A stretch of DNA of 64,000 nt, taken from positions 1 through 64,000 of the forward strand of contig BROG01000972.1 of NCBI GenBank assembly GCA_030159075.1. The letters run 5' to 3'. Under the pieces are notes generated by a model. It was not told the DNA's origin, made no database searches, and saw nothing but the letters and a program-made list of their open reading frames with translations. Every line of letters begins with the position of its first letter. The first letter of the stretch is position 1. This DNA is from Atrina japonica (Eukaryota; Mollusca; Bivalvia; Pterioida; Pinnidae). This document shows positions 20,213 to 31,004 of this stretch, one piece after another. The position numbers and the translations under genes were made by a program.

Positions 20213-23200
20213 TTTGAAATTCACTGGCATTACCAGAAAATCAGCAAATTTTATAAAGTCTGGTGAAATCTATCTGATAACTGGTCCAAATGACAAGTAA
20301 TTTTCCATTTCATTTCAATTGTGTATATATACAGACCAGTAAAAAAACTCTTTGACCAGTGAAATTCCTTTATTCACTAGTCCGGTAGACCACTTTTTTA
20401 TCAAAATGTCAGATATATATATATTTAAAAAATGACAAATGATGGATGATTTTAAACTGCCGTATTGCAGCTTAACACTAAGTACAGTAAGACTTACACA
20501 AGATTTAATTGTTCTTCATACACTTCTCTCACAGCTGTATATTACAGTAAAACTCACAAGATTCAATTGCTGTTTCTTCATTCACTTCTCTTACAGATGT
20601 ATATTACAGTAAAACTTACACAAGATTTAATTGTTCATCATACACATCTCTTACAGCTGTATATTACAAAAAGCTTACAAGATGTAATTGCTGTTTCTTC
20701 ATACTTTTCTCACAACTGTATATTACAGATAAGTTACAAAACTTACAAGATGTAATTGCTGTTTCTTCATACACATCTCTTACAGCTGTAAATTGCAGCT
20801 CAACACGATGTATGGTAAAACTTACTTGATTTGATTCCAGTTTCTTCATAAACTTCTCTTACTGCTGTATCACCTGAAATAAAGTATCAGTTGTAAAAAT
20901 CAATTTCACAAACAATTTACTTCTTTAAAATTGAATAAATATACTGCAATTCCACATATCAAATAAGTTGTAAGTTTAAACAACAGAAACTTCAATACTA
21001 TCTCTAAACTGTGTCTAGACCATCGAGGATTTACACATAAGACATAAACTTATTTCTTGATTTCCAAATTATTTTACACAAATAAAATCTTAAGGGCTAA
21101 TAAAGTGACACAACAAATACCCCTTTTACATTATATTTACTATATTTAATTTCAATTTAAATTTGAATGTTGTTTTATGCCATAATCAACTATTTTTTTT
21201 TTTTCCAGTTATATGGTGGCAACCAGTGAAGAAGAGTGGTGGAGGAGACAATGCAGGTTACAATGTACCCGGGACAAGACCACCGGCCTTCATAAAAAAA
21301 AACTGACAAACTGTATCACAAAAATCAACAACATGACACCTGCAAAACAACCACCACCTTGTATGTATAATAATGTAGAATGCTAATTACTGCAATCCAT
21401 CATGTATTTGATCATCATTTCCCTTAATACATGCACCAATGATAAGGCTATGCCTTTATCTGAAATGTTTAGCATACCACAGGCTTGTCCCCATTATTTT
21501 GCAACATGCCTTAACCAAAATTGAGCTTGCTACAGGTGTCAGGAAAAAGGATTTGTTTTGCCCTGAAACTTAAGATCACATCTAAGATTGTTTTGTGGTC
21601 CCAGGCCCAGAGCATTTTTCTGATTGTAAATCTAAATGTTATCATAATCTGACTCTTACCTATATCTTCTTCTAAATCTGACAATCCACCAGGAAATTTC
21701 CATAGATTGAACTGAAATAGATTCAAGACATTAACTTGGCAGAAAGGTTTATGTTGTTTGTTTACAGATTTGTGTGCAAAACTTTTTCCCCTTATAGTGT
21801 AATGGTCAGTTTCTAATTCTACTCAATGGAGTTGAGGAGGAGTTTAACATGCAGTGTTCAAACAATAGGGGGCCATTGGGCAAATAGCCCTTCAAAATGA
21901 TAAATGTCCCCATTATTGATAGACCACTGGGACAGCTTGGCACAGTGATGGCAGTGTCCAGACATATATCATAACATTCATGGTATGGAACAAGTGTTGT
22001 TTATCTTTCATTAAAATCAATGGTCATCATATCCTAGCTCCTACATATACTGGTGATATACATTTGTACCAGAACCTAACATGTATTATCTATTTGTTAA
22101 TAGCTACTTTGGTTTTACATATGTTTTTTGTTATTATTGTTATGTCTCCATGGTTATGAAAATATCCCCATAAAAATATGATCAAGGGGACATAATGACC
22201 CCTGGTTGAATCACTGAACATCAATATCCAGCTAAGGACATATGTTGAAGTAAGATTGTACATGGTTATACTGCTTACACATCAATTAAACACCATTAAG
22301 TAAAGGTCTTATTATTAGTAGTACATGTATATGCTATTATGCTAAGCTACAGATAGAGTATTCCTGTAATTTTTTGCTAAAATGACTCTTTTTTTTTTTT
22401 TTTATTTGACTTCCTTTGTTTTCAATGTATTGGTTGAGGTCAGGCTAATTGAAATGAGATAAAATGGTGAGTAACCTTCGACTATGCTCATGTTCACTGC
22501 ACAATTGTCTTGATCTTTAATTTAAGCATTGTTTATCGTTTTTTTTATTTTTTTTGCAAACCTACAATTACAGAATTACCATATTCGACCCATTAAGCGG
22601 CCAGGGCGCTACAAAAATCAGGAAAATGGGGTGGGTGCTTAATGGGACCAATTAATAGTCCAATTAACATAAAACAGTTAATCATTTTATAAGACACAGT
22701 GGTAAAGTTGTTACAGTTTTTATCGAGGACACTTATCAACATAATTCTGTTGCTTGGAGACTAAATATAAAATATTTCTTCAGGTCCACATCTCCTTGTC
22801 AACCAGCTAGAAAAGATTCTCGATCATATGTAAAAAGGGGGGCCCTTATAGGGAGATGGGCACTCATTAGGTTCAATAAGGTATCTTATTATTTACAACA
22901 TATCTAGTCTTCCACAAGTAAACATGCTAAGATCCAAGAATAACCATATTAGGCTCAAACCAGCTCTGAAATGTGGTTAGAGGCATTATGGGGTAATGCA
23001 CCATTCTCAAACATTAAAAACCATGAAGGGGCCATGTTTGGTACTTTATATTTTAATATCTACTAATTTTCAGTTTGAAGGTTTTCTTTTTTGTCATTAT
23101 TACATAAGATATTTGTGAGTTATGTATGCCATGATCAAAATCATGCAATATATTTGAAAATTTCTCAAGATATTGTACCCGTTCTCTTCACAAACAACAG

Positions 23201-26200
23201 GAAACTTTGCTATAAGTGTAAAACAAACACATACACTCAGTTTAAATAAAACAAAAATATCATTAATTAAACAACTCTGTAATTAAACAGACTTTACCTT
23301 GCTATTTTTGTCCTGCACAACCAAAACCTCTGCAGTCTCTTCATTTATTACTAGTCCTGCAATATATAAAATTTCTATTTAAACTGAACCCAAAGCAAAT
23401 CCCAGTATTGCAATTTGTTTAAAGTAGCAGATTAACGGTAGAAAACAAGATCCCTGAAAATGGCATCACTGACACAAATTGTGTCACGGCATTTTTGGTG
23501 AGTCCATCAGAGCACACTTTAACAAACAAAATCTATCAATAACGATATTTCTTGAAGCCAAATGAAAATTGCTGGTGCCATTTTCAGATAATTCTTACTG
23601 ACCAACGAAATATTTCACAATACAATCAATAAACCCTAGTGCTATGCTGATATTTTATAATACAATCAATAAACCCTAGTGCTATGCTGATATTTTACAA
23701 TCAATAAACCCTAGTGCTATGCCGATATTTTACAATCAATAAACCCTAGTGCTATGCCGATATTTTACAATCAATAAACCCTAGTGCTATGCCGATATTT
23801 TACAATCAATAAACCCTAGTGCTATGCCGATATTTTATAGTACAATCAATAAACCCTAGTGCTATGCTGATATTTTACAATCAATAAACCCTAGTGCTAT
23901 GCTGATATTTTACACTACAATCAATAAACCCTAGTGCTATGCTGATATTTTACACTACAATCAATAAACCCTAGTGCTATGCTGATATTTTATAGTACAA
24001 TCAATAAACCCTAGTGCAATGCCGATATTTTACAATCAATAAACCCTAGTGCTATGCTGATATTTTACAATCAATAAACCCTATGCATATTTAAACCAAT
24101 CAATAAACCCTAGTGCTATGCCGATATATTCTAGTGCTATGCTGATATTTTACAATCAATAAACCCTAGTGCTATGCTGATATTTTATAGTACAATCAAT
24201 AAACCCTAGTGCTATGCTGATATTTTATAGTACAATCAATAAACCCTAGTGCTATGCTGATATTTTACACTACAATCAATAAACCCTAGTGCTACGCTGA
24301 TATTTTACACTACAATCAATAAACCCTAGTGCTATGCTGATATTTTATAGTACAATCAATAAACCCTACCCTATATTTTACACTACAATCAATAGACCCT
24401 AGTGCTATGCTATTTTTACACTACAATCAATAAACCCTAGTGCTATGCTGATATTTTACACTACAATCAATAAACCCTAGTGCTACGCTGATATTTTACA
24501 CTACAATCAATAGACCCTAGTGCTACGCTGATATTTTACACTACAATCAATAAACCCTAGTGCTATGCTGATATTTTACACTACAATCAATAAACCCTAG
24601 TGCTATGCTGATATTTTACACTACAATCAATAAACCCTAGTGCTATGCTGATATTTTATAGTACAATCAATAAACCCTAGTGCTATGCTGATATTTTATA
24701 GTACAATCAATAAACCCTTTGCTGATATTTTAGTACAATCAATAAACCCTAGTGCTATGCTGATATTTTACACTACAATCAATAAACCCTAGTGCTCTGC
24801 TGATATTTTATGACAATCAATAAACCCTTGCTATAGTATTTTACAATCAATAAACCCTAGTGCTATGCTGATATTTTACAATCAATAAACCCTAGTGCTA
24901 TGCTGAATACAATCAATAAACCCTAGTGCTATGCTGATATTTTATAGTACAATCAATAAACCCTAGTGCAATGAATAACTACAATCAATAAACCCTAGTG
25001 CTACGCTGATATTTTACACTACAATCAATAGACCCTAGTGCTAGTGCTATTTTGATACAATCAATAAACCTACTACAATTTTACACTACAATCAAAAACC
25101 CTAGTGCTATGCTGATATTTTACACTACAATCAATAAACCCTAGTGCTATGCTGATATTTTATAGTACAATCAATAAACCCTAGTGCTATGCTGATATTT
25201 TATAGTACAATCAATAAACCCTAGTGCTATGCTGATATTTTACACTACAATCAATAAACCCTAGTGCTCTGCTGATATTTTATAGTACAATCAATAAACC
25301 CTAGTGCAATCATTTTACAATCAATAAACCCTAGTGCTCTGCTGATATTTTTATCAATAAACCCTAGTATGCATATTTTATAGTACAATCAATAAACCCT
25401 AGTGCTATGCTGATATTTTATAGTACAATAATAAACCGCTACGCTGATATTTTACACTACAATAATAAACCCTAGTGCTATGCTGATATTTTACACTACA
25501 ATCAATAAACCCTAGTGCTATGCTGATATTTTACACTACAATCAATAAACCCTAGTGCTATGCTGATATTTTATAGTACAATCAATAAACCCTAGTGCTA
25601 CGCTGATATTTTACACTACAATCAATAAACCCTAGTGCTACGCTGATATTTTACACTACAATCAATAAACCCTAGTGCTATGCTGATATTTTACACTACA
25701 ATCAATAAACCCTAGTGCTACGCTGATATTTTACACTACAATCAATAAACCCTAGTGCTATGCTGATATTTTATAATACAATCAATAAACCCTAGTGCTA
25801 CTGATATTTTATAGTACAATCAATAAACCCTAGTGCTATGCTGATATTTTATAGTACAATCAATAAACCCTGGTGCTATGCTGATATTTTATAGTACAAT
25901 CAATAAACCCTAGTGCTATGCTGATATTTTATAGTACAATCAATAAACCCTAGTGCTATGCTGATATTTTATAGTACAATCAATAAACCCTAGTGCTATG
26001 CTGACGGTGCTATGCTGATATATTTTACTACAATCAATAAACTACTGATATTTTACACTACAATAAATAAACCCTAGTGCTATGCTGATATTTTACACTA
26101 CAATCAGTAAACCCTAGTGCTATGCATTTTATAGTACAATCAATAAACCCTAGTGCTATGCTGATATTTTATAGTACAATCAATAAACCCTAGTGCTATG

Positions 26201-29200
26201 CTGATATTTTATAGTACAATCAATAAACCCTAGTGCTATGCTGATATTTTATAGTACAATCAATAAACCCTAGTGCTATGCTGATATTTTATAGTTCATA
26301 AACCCTAGTGCTATAGTACAGTACAATCAAACCCTAGTGCTGATATTTTATGTATAAACCCTAGTGCTATTATATTTTATAGTACAATCAATAAACCCTA
26401 GTGCTATGCTGATATTTTATAGTACAATCAATAAACCCTAGTGCTATGCTGATATTTTACACTACAATCAATAAACCCTAGTGCTATGCTGATATTTTAT
26501 AGTACAATCAATAAACCCTAGTGCTATGCTGATATTTTATAGTACAATCAATAAACCCTAGTGCTATGCTGATATTTTATAGTACAATCAATAAACCCTA
26601 GTGCTATGCTGATATTTTACACTACAATAAACCCTAGTGCTATGCCGATATTTTACAATACAATCAATAAACCCAATGCTGATGATTGATTGTACTTTCA
26701 TTTTCATAGCAATTAAATCTGGATTAGCATGTAACTAAGGTATTTTTAATTTGAAAAAAACTAGTTACAGTGGAACCTGTCTTGAGGGACCACCCCATCT
26801 GCCACTGAAATGTGGTCTTAAAAAACAGGTGGTCTCTGCAATGAGGTTTTATCTACAGGATTTGTTAACCAAGTAGACAGGTGCAGTGGTTAGGTGGAAG
26901 AATTTTCAGGTGTGTGAAAAAAGGCACTCCTCAAAATAGCAAGGCGTGTGATTATCGGCATGAGGGCCCAAAGGGCCCAAGTATATCTAGGGGGTCTAGG
27001 TACCCAGAATATTTTTGAAAATATGGACCTCAAATAATGCATTTTGAGACAAAAATAATGACCTTCAACGGGTAAAAAATGGTTGGATTTTAACAATTTT
27101 TACCCCTTGAAATTCAATATTGTTTCCAGTTACTGTACAAGAAAATTTCACAGGCAACATTTTGTCAGCAATCAGTGTTTGAATATATAATAAAGGTATG
27201 CCTCTACGGCTGTAAACTAAAATGAGTAAGAATTATTGTCTTTCATTTATCATTTTGTCTCGCATGTCATTGTATTAATTGTCTTGCATGATCCCCTGCA
27301 GAGTCAGACCACATGTTTTTGGTGACACGACATGTAAATTATATATAGATTAGTCTCACTTCAACAACCATTACTCTTCCGACGTTACAAGGTGGAGTGG
27401 TTTTGTGGCCTATTATGTTAGAGTCGATGCCCCAATTCAAGAATGTACTAAGCTGAACCTGCGACCCTATTTAATGCTTTTTACTGAAGCTAGCATGAAA
27501 GGAAAGGCTATGAAACGTTCTGTTTGACTGGTCTAAACCTGACTGTCAGCCAATCAAATTGCTCTTAATAAAACGCTCGGGTTTCAGATGCAGTAAACAA
27601 CACATGTAGGCTCCTTAGTCTACACATGATGATACAATGTGTTATACAGGATATAATGGCAATATGTCACACGTTTTAAAGGTGTTAAGGTGCGCGTAAT
27701 TTCACACTCCTCACAGAAGAATGAGGTGCGCGATGCTGCGCAAGTGTGATCACGCACCTTAAAACCTAACCACTGCAGGTGGTCTCCCAAAAGAGGTTTT
27801 ATCTAAAGGATTATTTAACCAAGTGGTTTTCAAAATATGGTCTTAAAAAGACAGGTGGTCTTTTATGAGGGTGGTGACTGGTCTCTTAAGACAAGTTCCA
27901 CTGTACTAATAATCTGGCATTGGCACGTGACAGGGGCTGAAAATTCCTTAAGTCTGAGGTCCGGGACCTACATATTTTACTTTTTGACCATGTCATTTCC
28001 CTGCTGTGTGGGTCAGAGGACCTAATATGTCTGAATCAGTGAATGACTATTCTGTCAATTTCTTTCTTTCTAAACTTTGTTTCTTTTGTAAAGTTCAATC
28101 ATCATTATTTTCTAATATAATTTTGTGGCAGTTTTTGGTTTATATAATTTTGTAATCCCACCTTTGATAATTCATTAATTGTTATATGTATTGATTCATT
28201 ATATTAAAAATCTGAATAAGATTTATAGTAATTGGAACCATATGTTAGAAAACCAGACCCAGTCAAAAAAACAAAAAAGTATTGGACCCAAGTAGCTGAG
28301 AGATAATTTTCAGCCCCTGATTGATATACATGTTCATAAAAACTAAGCTGGCCAACATCCACTGATGTTTGGTAGTCATGTTATGAATTTATTCCACCAC
28401 GATAAGAGTTATCTCTCTTTTGATTAAACACCATTGGAAGGTTTCATAAAATGTATCTAAAATGTAGACTTACTTAAAAGAAGTAAATCAACCTCTATAT
28501 AAAGACCACCTCCCTATAAAGATCGGTTTTCTTCTTTCTCTAAGGAGGTTGTTATATACAAGTTTCATTGTAAAATAATTTTTTTTTTACTTTGGCATAA
28601 CACAAACAAAACACATCCACAACATGTGATATCCAAGTAACAAATATAGATGTTACTTTGAAGTCCAGGGGCCAGTTTCACTAAAGGTCGTAACTTTAGA
28701 CATAAATTCAGACTTACATCTAAAATAAGTTTCACTGAAGATCGTAACTTTAGACATAAATTTAGACTTACATCTAAAATAAGTTTCACTAAAGATCGTA
28801 ACTTTAGACATAAATTTAGACTTACATCTAAAATAAGTTTCACTAAAGATCGTTACTTTAGACATAAATTTAGACTTACATCTAAAATAAGTTTCACTAA
28901 AGATCGTAACTTTAGACATAAATTTAGACTTACATCTAAAATAAGTTTCACTAAAGATCATATCTTTAGACATAAATTTAGACTTCTATCTAAAATGAGT
29001 TTCACTAAAGGTTGTATCTTTTGTCCTACATACAAACTTATGTCTGAGTCTATTCTGTTCCAGACTACTACAAATTTCACACGTAGTTTAGTGTAGGCTG
29101 CGAAATTGAAACCGCATACTCATAAGTAAAATTGTAACTTACAAACTTTTGTGAAACTGGCCACATCAATTTAATTATTTCAGATTAGCCAACCCTTTGA

Positions 29201-30361
29201 CCTTGAATGTCATAACAAAAGAGATTACCTGATACCCCCACCTGATGTGTGGCAAATCGTGGCGTTTTGTCCGACTTCTGATCATCGAGCCACAACTTCA
29301 TAAGAGAGTTCTGATGTTCTGCACTGTGAAACTGAAATCCACATTTAGCTGCTTCTGGAATGTATTTGCTATGCATGATAGGAACATTCATCCAAACTGC
29401 TTTACGCCCATCCTGTTGCCATTGTTTTAATTGTCCTATGATAAAATCATATAATCATTAGCACATAGGAGTAGAGTGTCAATTTACCGATATATCTGTG
29501 AAAAATTGAGTACCTGGAAACAAGGACTCTAGTCTTAATCTTCACAAAATCTTCAAAAAATAGCTGTAATTGTATTTATCTTACCAAGTTAAAAAAAAAC
29601 AGAAATACTTTTAGTCCTGCTCTAACTAACCATCAAAACTGCCCAAGGCCAAAATTCTTTATCAAGTAATTTTGTTGGTCCCATTAGCGTCCTCCAAAAT
29701 CTACAATTACTCTAATTAACACAAAATTTGAGGAAATTTATAAAAAAAGAAAGAGAGAAATAAAGACTTTTTTCATCCTTATGGGAAGATAAACCTCAGC
29801 AATGCAATTGGGAATCTTACAAATATTTTCTGAAAATTTGAAAATTTTCACTGCTAAAAAATGCCTAATTTGAAAAACATACATGTACCAGTGTAATTTT
29901 AACATGTGTAACAGTTTCATTATATATTTTATTTTTAACACTATCATCTACCATTAACTCATCCACCCCTACAGACACATTTGGACTGGTCTAAGTCATT
30001 GATTTACAGATGAGTCCATTGTTCTTTAGGGGTTGATGAGTTGAAAAGAGGTCTTTTTACAAAGTTATTCAATAAAAACAGGTTTTATGTCAAGAAAAAA
30101 AAAATATATGTATTAAATGTAATTAAACAAAAACAATAAAATAACGAGAAATTAAAGTCACACAAAATCACCTTTAAGGTATGTTCCAAATTCTTCAGTG
30201 GTAACCGAGTTATCGATCAAACCAAGATCAACTGTAACACCATTATATCGGTCAACATTTTCAACAAACTTCGGGATAAATTTACTGTATCTTCTTCTGC
30301 ACCTATGACACATGTTCTGAGGCTTCAAAATCTGGAGAAGTTGACGCACACAAGGACCCAT
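18741..30361 (-). CDS. NUDT6: NUDT6-like Nudix hydrolase, six exons, one in-frame stop
   Basis: Minus-strand exons: 30361-30172, 29435-29229, 23356-23298, 21711-21660, 20873-20826 and 19075-18741. All introns begin GT and end AG, and the joined frame is 296 codons plus TAG, close to the vertebrate protein (about 316 residues). Residues 1-133 are the NUDT6-type N-terminal domain (AVWMNVPIMHSKYIPEA, FATHQVGVSG). Residues 134-296 are the Nudix domain, with a complete G-x5-E-x7-REUxEExGU box at 161-183 split between exons 4 and 5. The C-terminus (ALYGLKEGFENVDVTFEE, LKYKLYHCSIPEKY) fits NUDT6 specifically. Nudix enzymes cleave nucleoside diphosphates linked to another group using Mg2+ held by the box; the substrate here is not deducible. 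Codon 213 is TGA where relatives have Arg, so the last third may not be made. The start at 30361 is the first ATG of a frame that stays open upstream, so an extra 5' exon is possible. Confidence 0.85.
19804..19992 (-). mobile_element. tRNA-derived SINE, family B (copy in NUDT6 intron 5)
   Basis: On the minus strand the head reads 'gtgcggagtggttacagc' with a B-box-like 'gggttcagcccc', followed by the family body ('gaaggctggtggtctcttt') and the end 'accgccaccatataact'. Related copies are at 30576, 43096 and 51360. Confidence 0.65.
20157..20206. repeat. (TA)n microsatellite
   Basis: About 50 bp of TATATG/TATA repeats in NUDT6 intron 5, followed by non-coding AT-rich sequence. Confidence 0.9.
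20462..20800 (-). repeat. Minisatellite of decayed Nudix-box exon copies
   Basis: Read on the minus strand, about five units of 55-62 bp each contain 'agctgtaagaga.gtgtatg' then 'aagaaacagcaatt' and 'cttgtaagttttac'. The functional exon 5 (20873-20826) reads 'acagcagtaagagaag...tatgaagaaactggaatc...caagtaagtttta', so each unit is a diverged copy of that exon plus its donor site and some flank. The best copy (about 20795-20745) would encode TAVRDVYEETAITS, with the conserved RE and G residues lost. Confidence 0.8.
20826..20873 (-). CDS. NUDT6: NUDT6-like exon 5 (second half of the Nudix box)
   Basis: A 48-nt microexon, acceptor TTTCAG|GTGATA and donor TCAA|GTAAGT. Encodes GDTAVREVYEETGIKS, carrying the metal-binding REVYEETG core. 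Five decayed copies of it lie just downstream in the next intron (20462-20800). Confidence 0.88.
21207..21330 (-). mobile_element. SINE-B 3' fragment
   Basis: Contains 'ttatatggtggcaacca', 'acccgggacaagaccaccgg' and 'ccttc', matching the 3' half of SINE-B in inverted orientation. The tRNA head is missing or degraded. Located in NUDT6 intron 4-5 flank. Confidence 0.5.
21660..21711 (-). CDS. NUDT6: NUDT6-like exon 4 (first half of the Nudix box)
   Basis: A 52-nt exon, acceptor TTTCAG|TTCAAT and donor ATAG|GTAAGA. Encodes FNLWKFPGGLSDLEEDI, entering the Nudix box at the second Gly. Confidence 0.88.
21730..22577. other. NUDT6 intron 3, left part, nothing recognised
   Basis: AT-rich intronic sequence with a poly-T run at about 22388-22404 and no recognisable element apart from short low-complexity tracts. 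Confidence 0.6.
22578..22882. mobile_element. Small inverted-repeat element (MITE) in NUDT6 intron 3
   Basis: Ends 'accatattcgacccattaag' and the inverted 'tcattaggttcaataaggt' flank a non-coding 300-bp segment. Internal 'gtgggtgcttaatggg' and 'gatgggcactcattagg' reinforce the inverted symmetry. Superfamily not determined. Confidence 0.55.
22883..23297. other. NUDT6 intron 3, right part, nothing recognised
   Basis: AT-rich intronic sequence leading to the donor of exon 3. No repeats or RNA genes seen. Confidence 0.55.
23298..23356 (-). CDS. NUDT6: NUDT6-like exon 3
   Basis: A 59-nt exon, acceptor TGCAG|GACTAG and donor CAAG|GTAAAG. Encodes LVINEETAEVLVVQDKNSK, the first strands of the Nudix fold. 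Too short to show as a conventional ORF. Confidence 0.8.
23593..26690. repeat. Satellite array of 35/40-bp units in NUDT6 intron 2
   Basis: About 3.1 kb of head-to-tail units with the core 'caatcaataaaccctagtgc' followed by 'tatgctgatatttta'. There are two length classes: 35 bp ('tttta' joined straight to 'caatcaat') and 40 bp ('tagta' or 'cacta' inserted). Roughly 75 copies. Many units carry internal deletions, and G/A and T/C variants (tatgctg, tacgctg, tatgccg) alternate in patches. Confidence 0.95.
26768..27903. mobile_element. pogo/Tigger-like MITE interrupted by a second element
   Basis: Outer ends 'cagtggaacctgtcttgag' and 'cttaagacaagttccactg' are flanked by TA (26766-26767 and 27904-27905). 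Removing the insert 26883-27776 and one AGGT restores two tandem 'aggtggtctc...gaggttttatct' units. The outer element is therefore older than the insert. Confidence 0.75.
26883..27776. mobile_element. Nested DNA element with 13-bp inverted ends and AGGT target duplication
   Basis: Ends 'gcagtggttaggt' and the inverted 'acctaaccactgc' are flanked by AGGT on both sides (26879-26882 and 27777-27780). About 894 bp; the interior has no convincing ORF. A 4-bp duplication without TTAA does not assign it clearly to a superfamily. Confidence 0.65.
27904..28668. other. NUDT6 intron 2, nothing firm recognised
   Basis: AT-rich intronic sequence. A short degraded pogo-like MITE may lie at about 28489-28572 ('caacctctatataaagacc' and inverted 'aggttgttatatacaag'), but no target duplication is clear. 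Confidence 0.5.
28669..29163. mobile_element. MITE whose interior is a 54-bp minisatellite
   Basis: Ends 'ggccagtttcactaaag' and the inverted 'cttttgtgaaactggcc'. The interior is about six copies of a 54-bp unit ('actttagacataaatttaga' ...). Because 54 is a multiple of three, several frames stay open across it; these are not genes. Confidence 0.75.
29229..29435 (-). CDS. NUDT6: NUDT6-like exon 2
   Basis: Acceptor ATAG|GACAA and donor TCAG|GTAATC. Encodes QLKQWQQDGRKAVWMNVP ... GFQFHSAEHQNSLMKLWL ... FATHQVGVS, the most NUDT6-specific part of the N-terminal domain. Confidence 0.85.
29436..30171. other. NUDT6 intron 1, nothing recognised
   Basis: AT-rich intron with poly-A/T runs. No element or RNA gene was recognised. 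Boundaries are GTGATT on the exon 1 side and ATAG on the exon 2 side (minus strand). Confidence 0.6.
30172..30361 (-). CDS. NUDT6: NUDT6-like exon 1
   Basis: Encodes MGPCVRQLLQILKPQNMC ... NVDRYNGVTVDLGL ... TEEFGTYLK and ends at donor AAAG|GTGATT. Phase 1 joins to exon 2. Tyr-Leu-Lys-Gly runs directly into QLKQWQQDGRKAVW, as in the family. Confidence 0.75.
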
Positions 30362-30575
30362 GGTTATAAGATGTAGAAAATTCTGTTGATGTAGAATAAA
30401 AAGACAAATGTTTAAACTATAAAGGGGTCATAAATCGTCAGGATTTAAACTTATTCACAGGATAAATCTCTTAGTTTTCTTGTCGAACTAAATGTCCTTT
30501 TCTCAACAATTAAATGATATTTAATTATAAATTTACATAGTTCATTACATATGAAGTTGCACCCTTTCAAATAAG

Positions 30576-30819
30576 GGTCCTCCATGGTCAAGTGGGTAGC
30601 GCACTGTGCTTTAACCCATTTCGAGTCTCATCTTAAGGTCAGAGGTTCAAGTCCCAATGGAACCTCAGCTGATTATGTAAGAAAGTTTTCAAGTTTATTT
30701 CAGGAAGGCCTGTGAACATTCCAGGATACATTGTAACCAGGTTCTTTCCTCAAGCATTAAAAACTTATCACTACCATATAACTGAAAAATTGTCAAGCAT
30801 GGCGTAAAACAACATTCAA
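30576..30819 (+). mobile_element. tRNA-derived SINE, family B (full-length copy)
   Basis: The head carries an A box 'tggtcaagtgggtagcgc' and a B box 'ggttcaagtcc'. The body contains 'caggaaggcctgtgaacatt' and 'ccaggttctttcctcaag', and the end reads 'accatataactgaaaaattg' and 'acaacattcaaacaaa'. It lies just upstream of the NUDT6-like gene start. Confidence 0.75.
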
Positions 30820-30826
30820 ACAAATA

Positions 30827-31002
30827 CAGTGAAACTTGTATATAACGACTTCCTTAGGGACAAAAGAAAATCGGTCTTTATAGGGAGGTGGTCTTTATAT
30901 AGAGATTAATTTGTACACAAATGGTACTATTGGGGAAAACAAATGAGTCTTTGTGACCAGGTGATCTTTATACACAGGTGGTCGCTAAAGCAGGTTTTAC
31001 TG
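30827..31002. mobile_element. pogo/Tigger-like MITE
   Basis: TA (30825-30826, 31003-31004) flanks ends 'cagtgaaacttgtatataac' and 'cgctaaagcaggttttactg'. Internal 'ggtggtctttatata' motifs. No ORF. Confidence 0.75.
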
Positions 31003-31004
31003 TA

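Noticed and set aside
23593..26690. Telomere-like 'aaaccctag' in the satellite unit
   Set aside because: Only one such stretch occurs per 35-40-bp unit and it is not repeated head to tail, so it is not telomeric DNA.
23593..26690. CRISPR-like appearance of regularly spaced repeats
   Set aside because: There are no unique spacers; the whole unit is repeated. The genome is clearly eukaryotic.
28565..28973. Open frames of about 100 codons on the minus strand
   Set aside because: They arise because a 54-bp repeat keeps any stop-free frame open; the peptide is a simple repeat inside a MITE.
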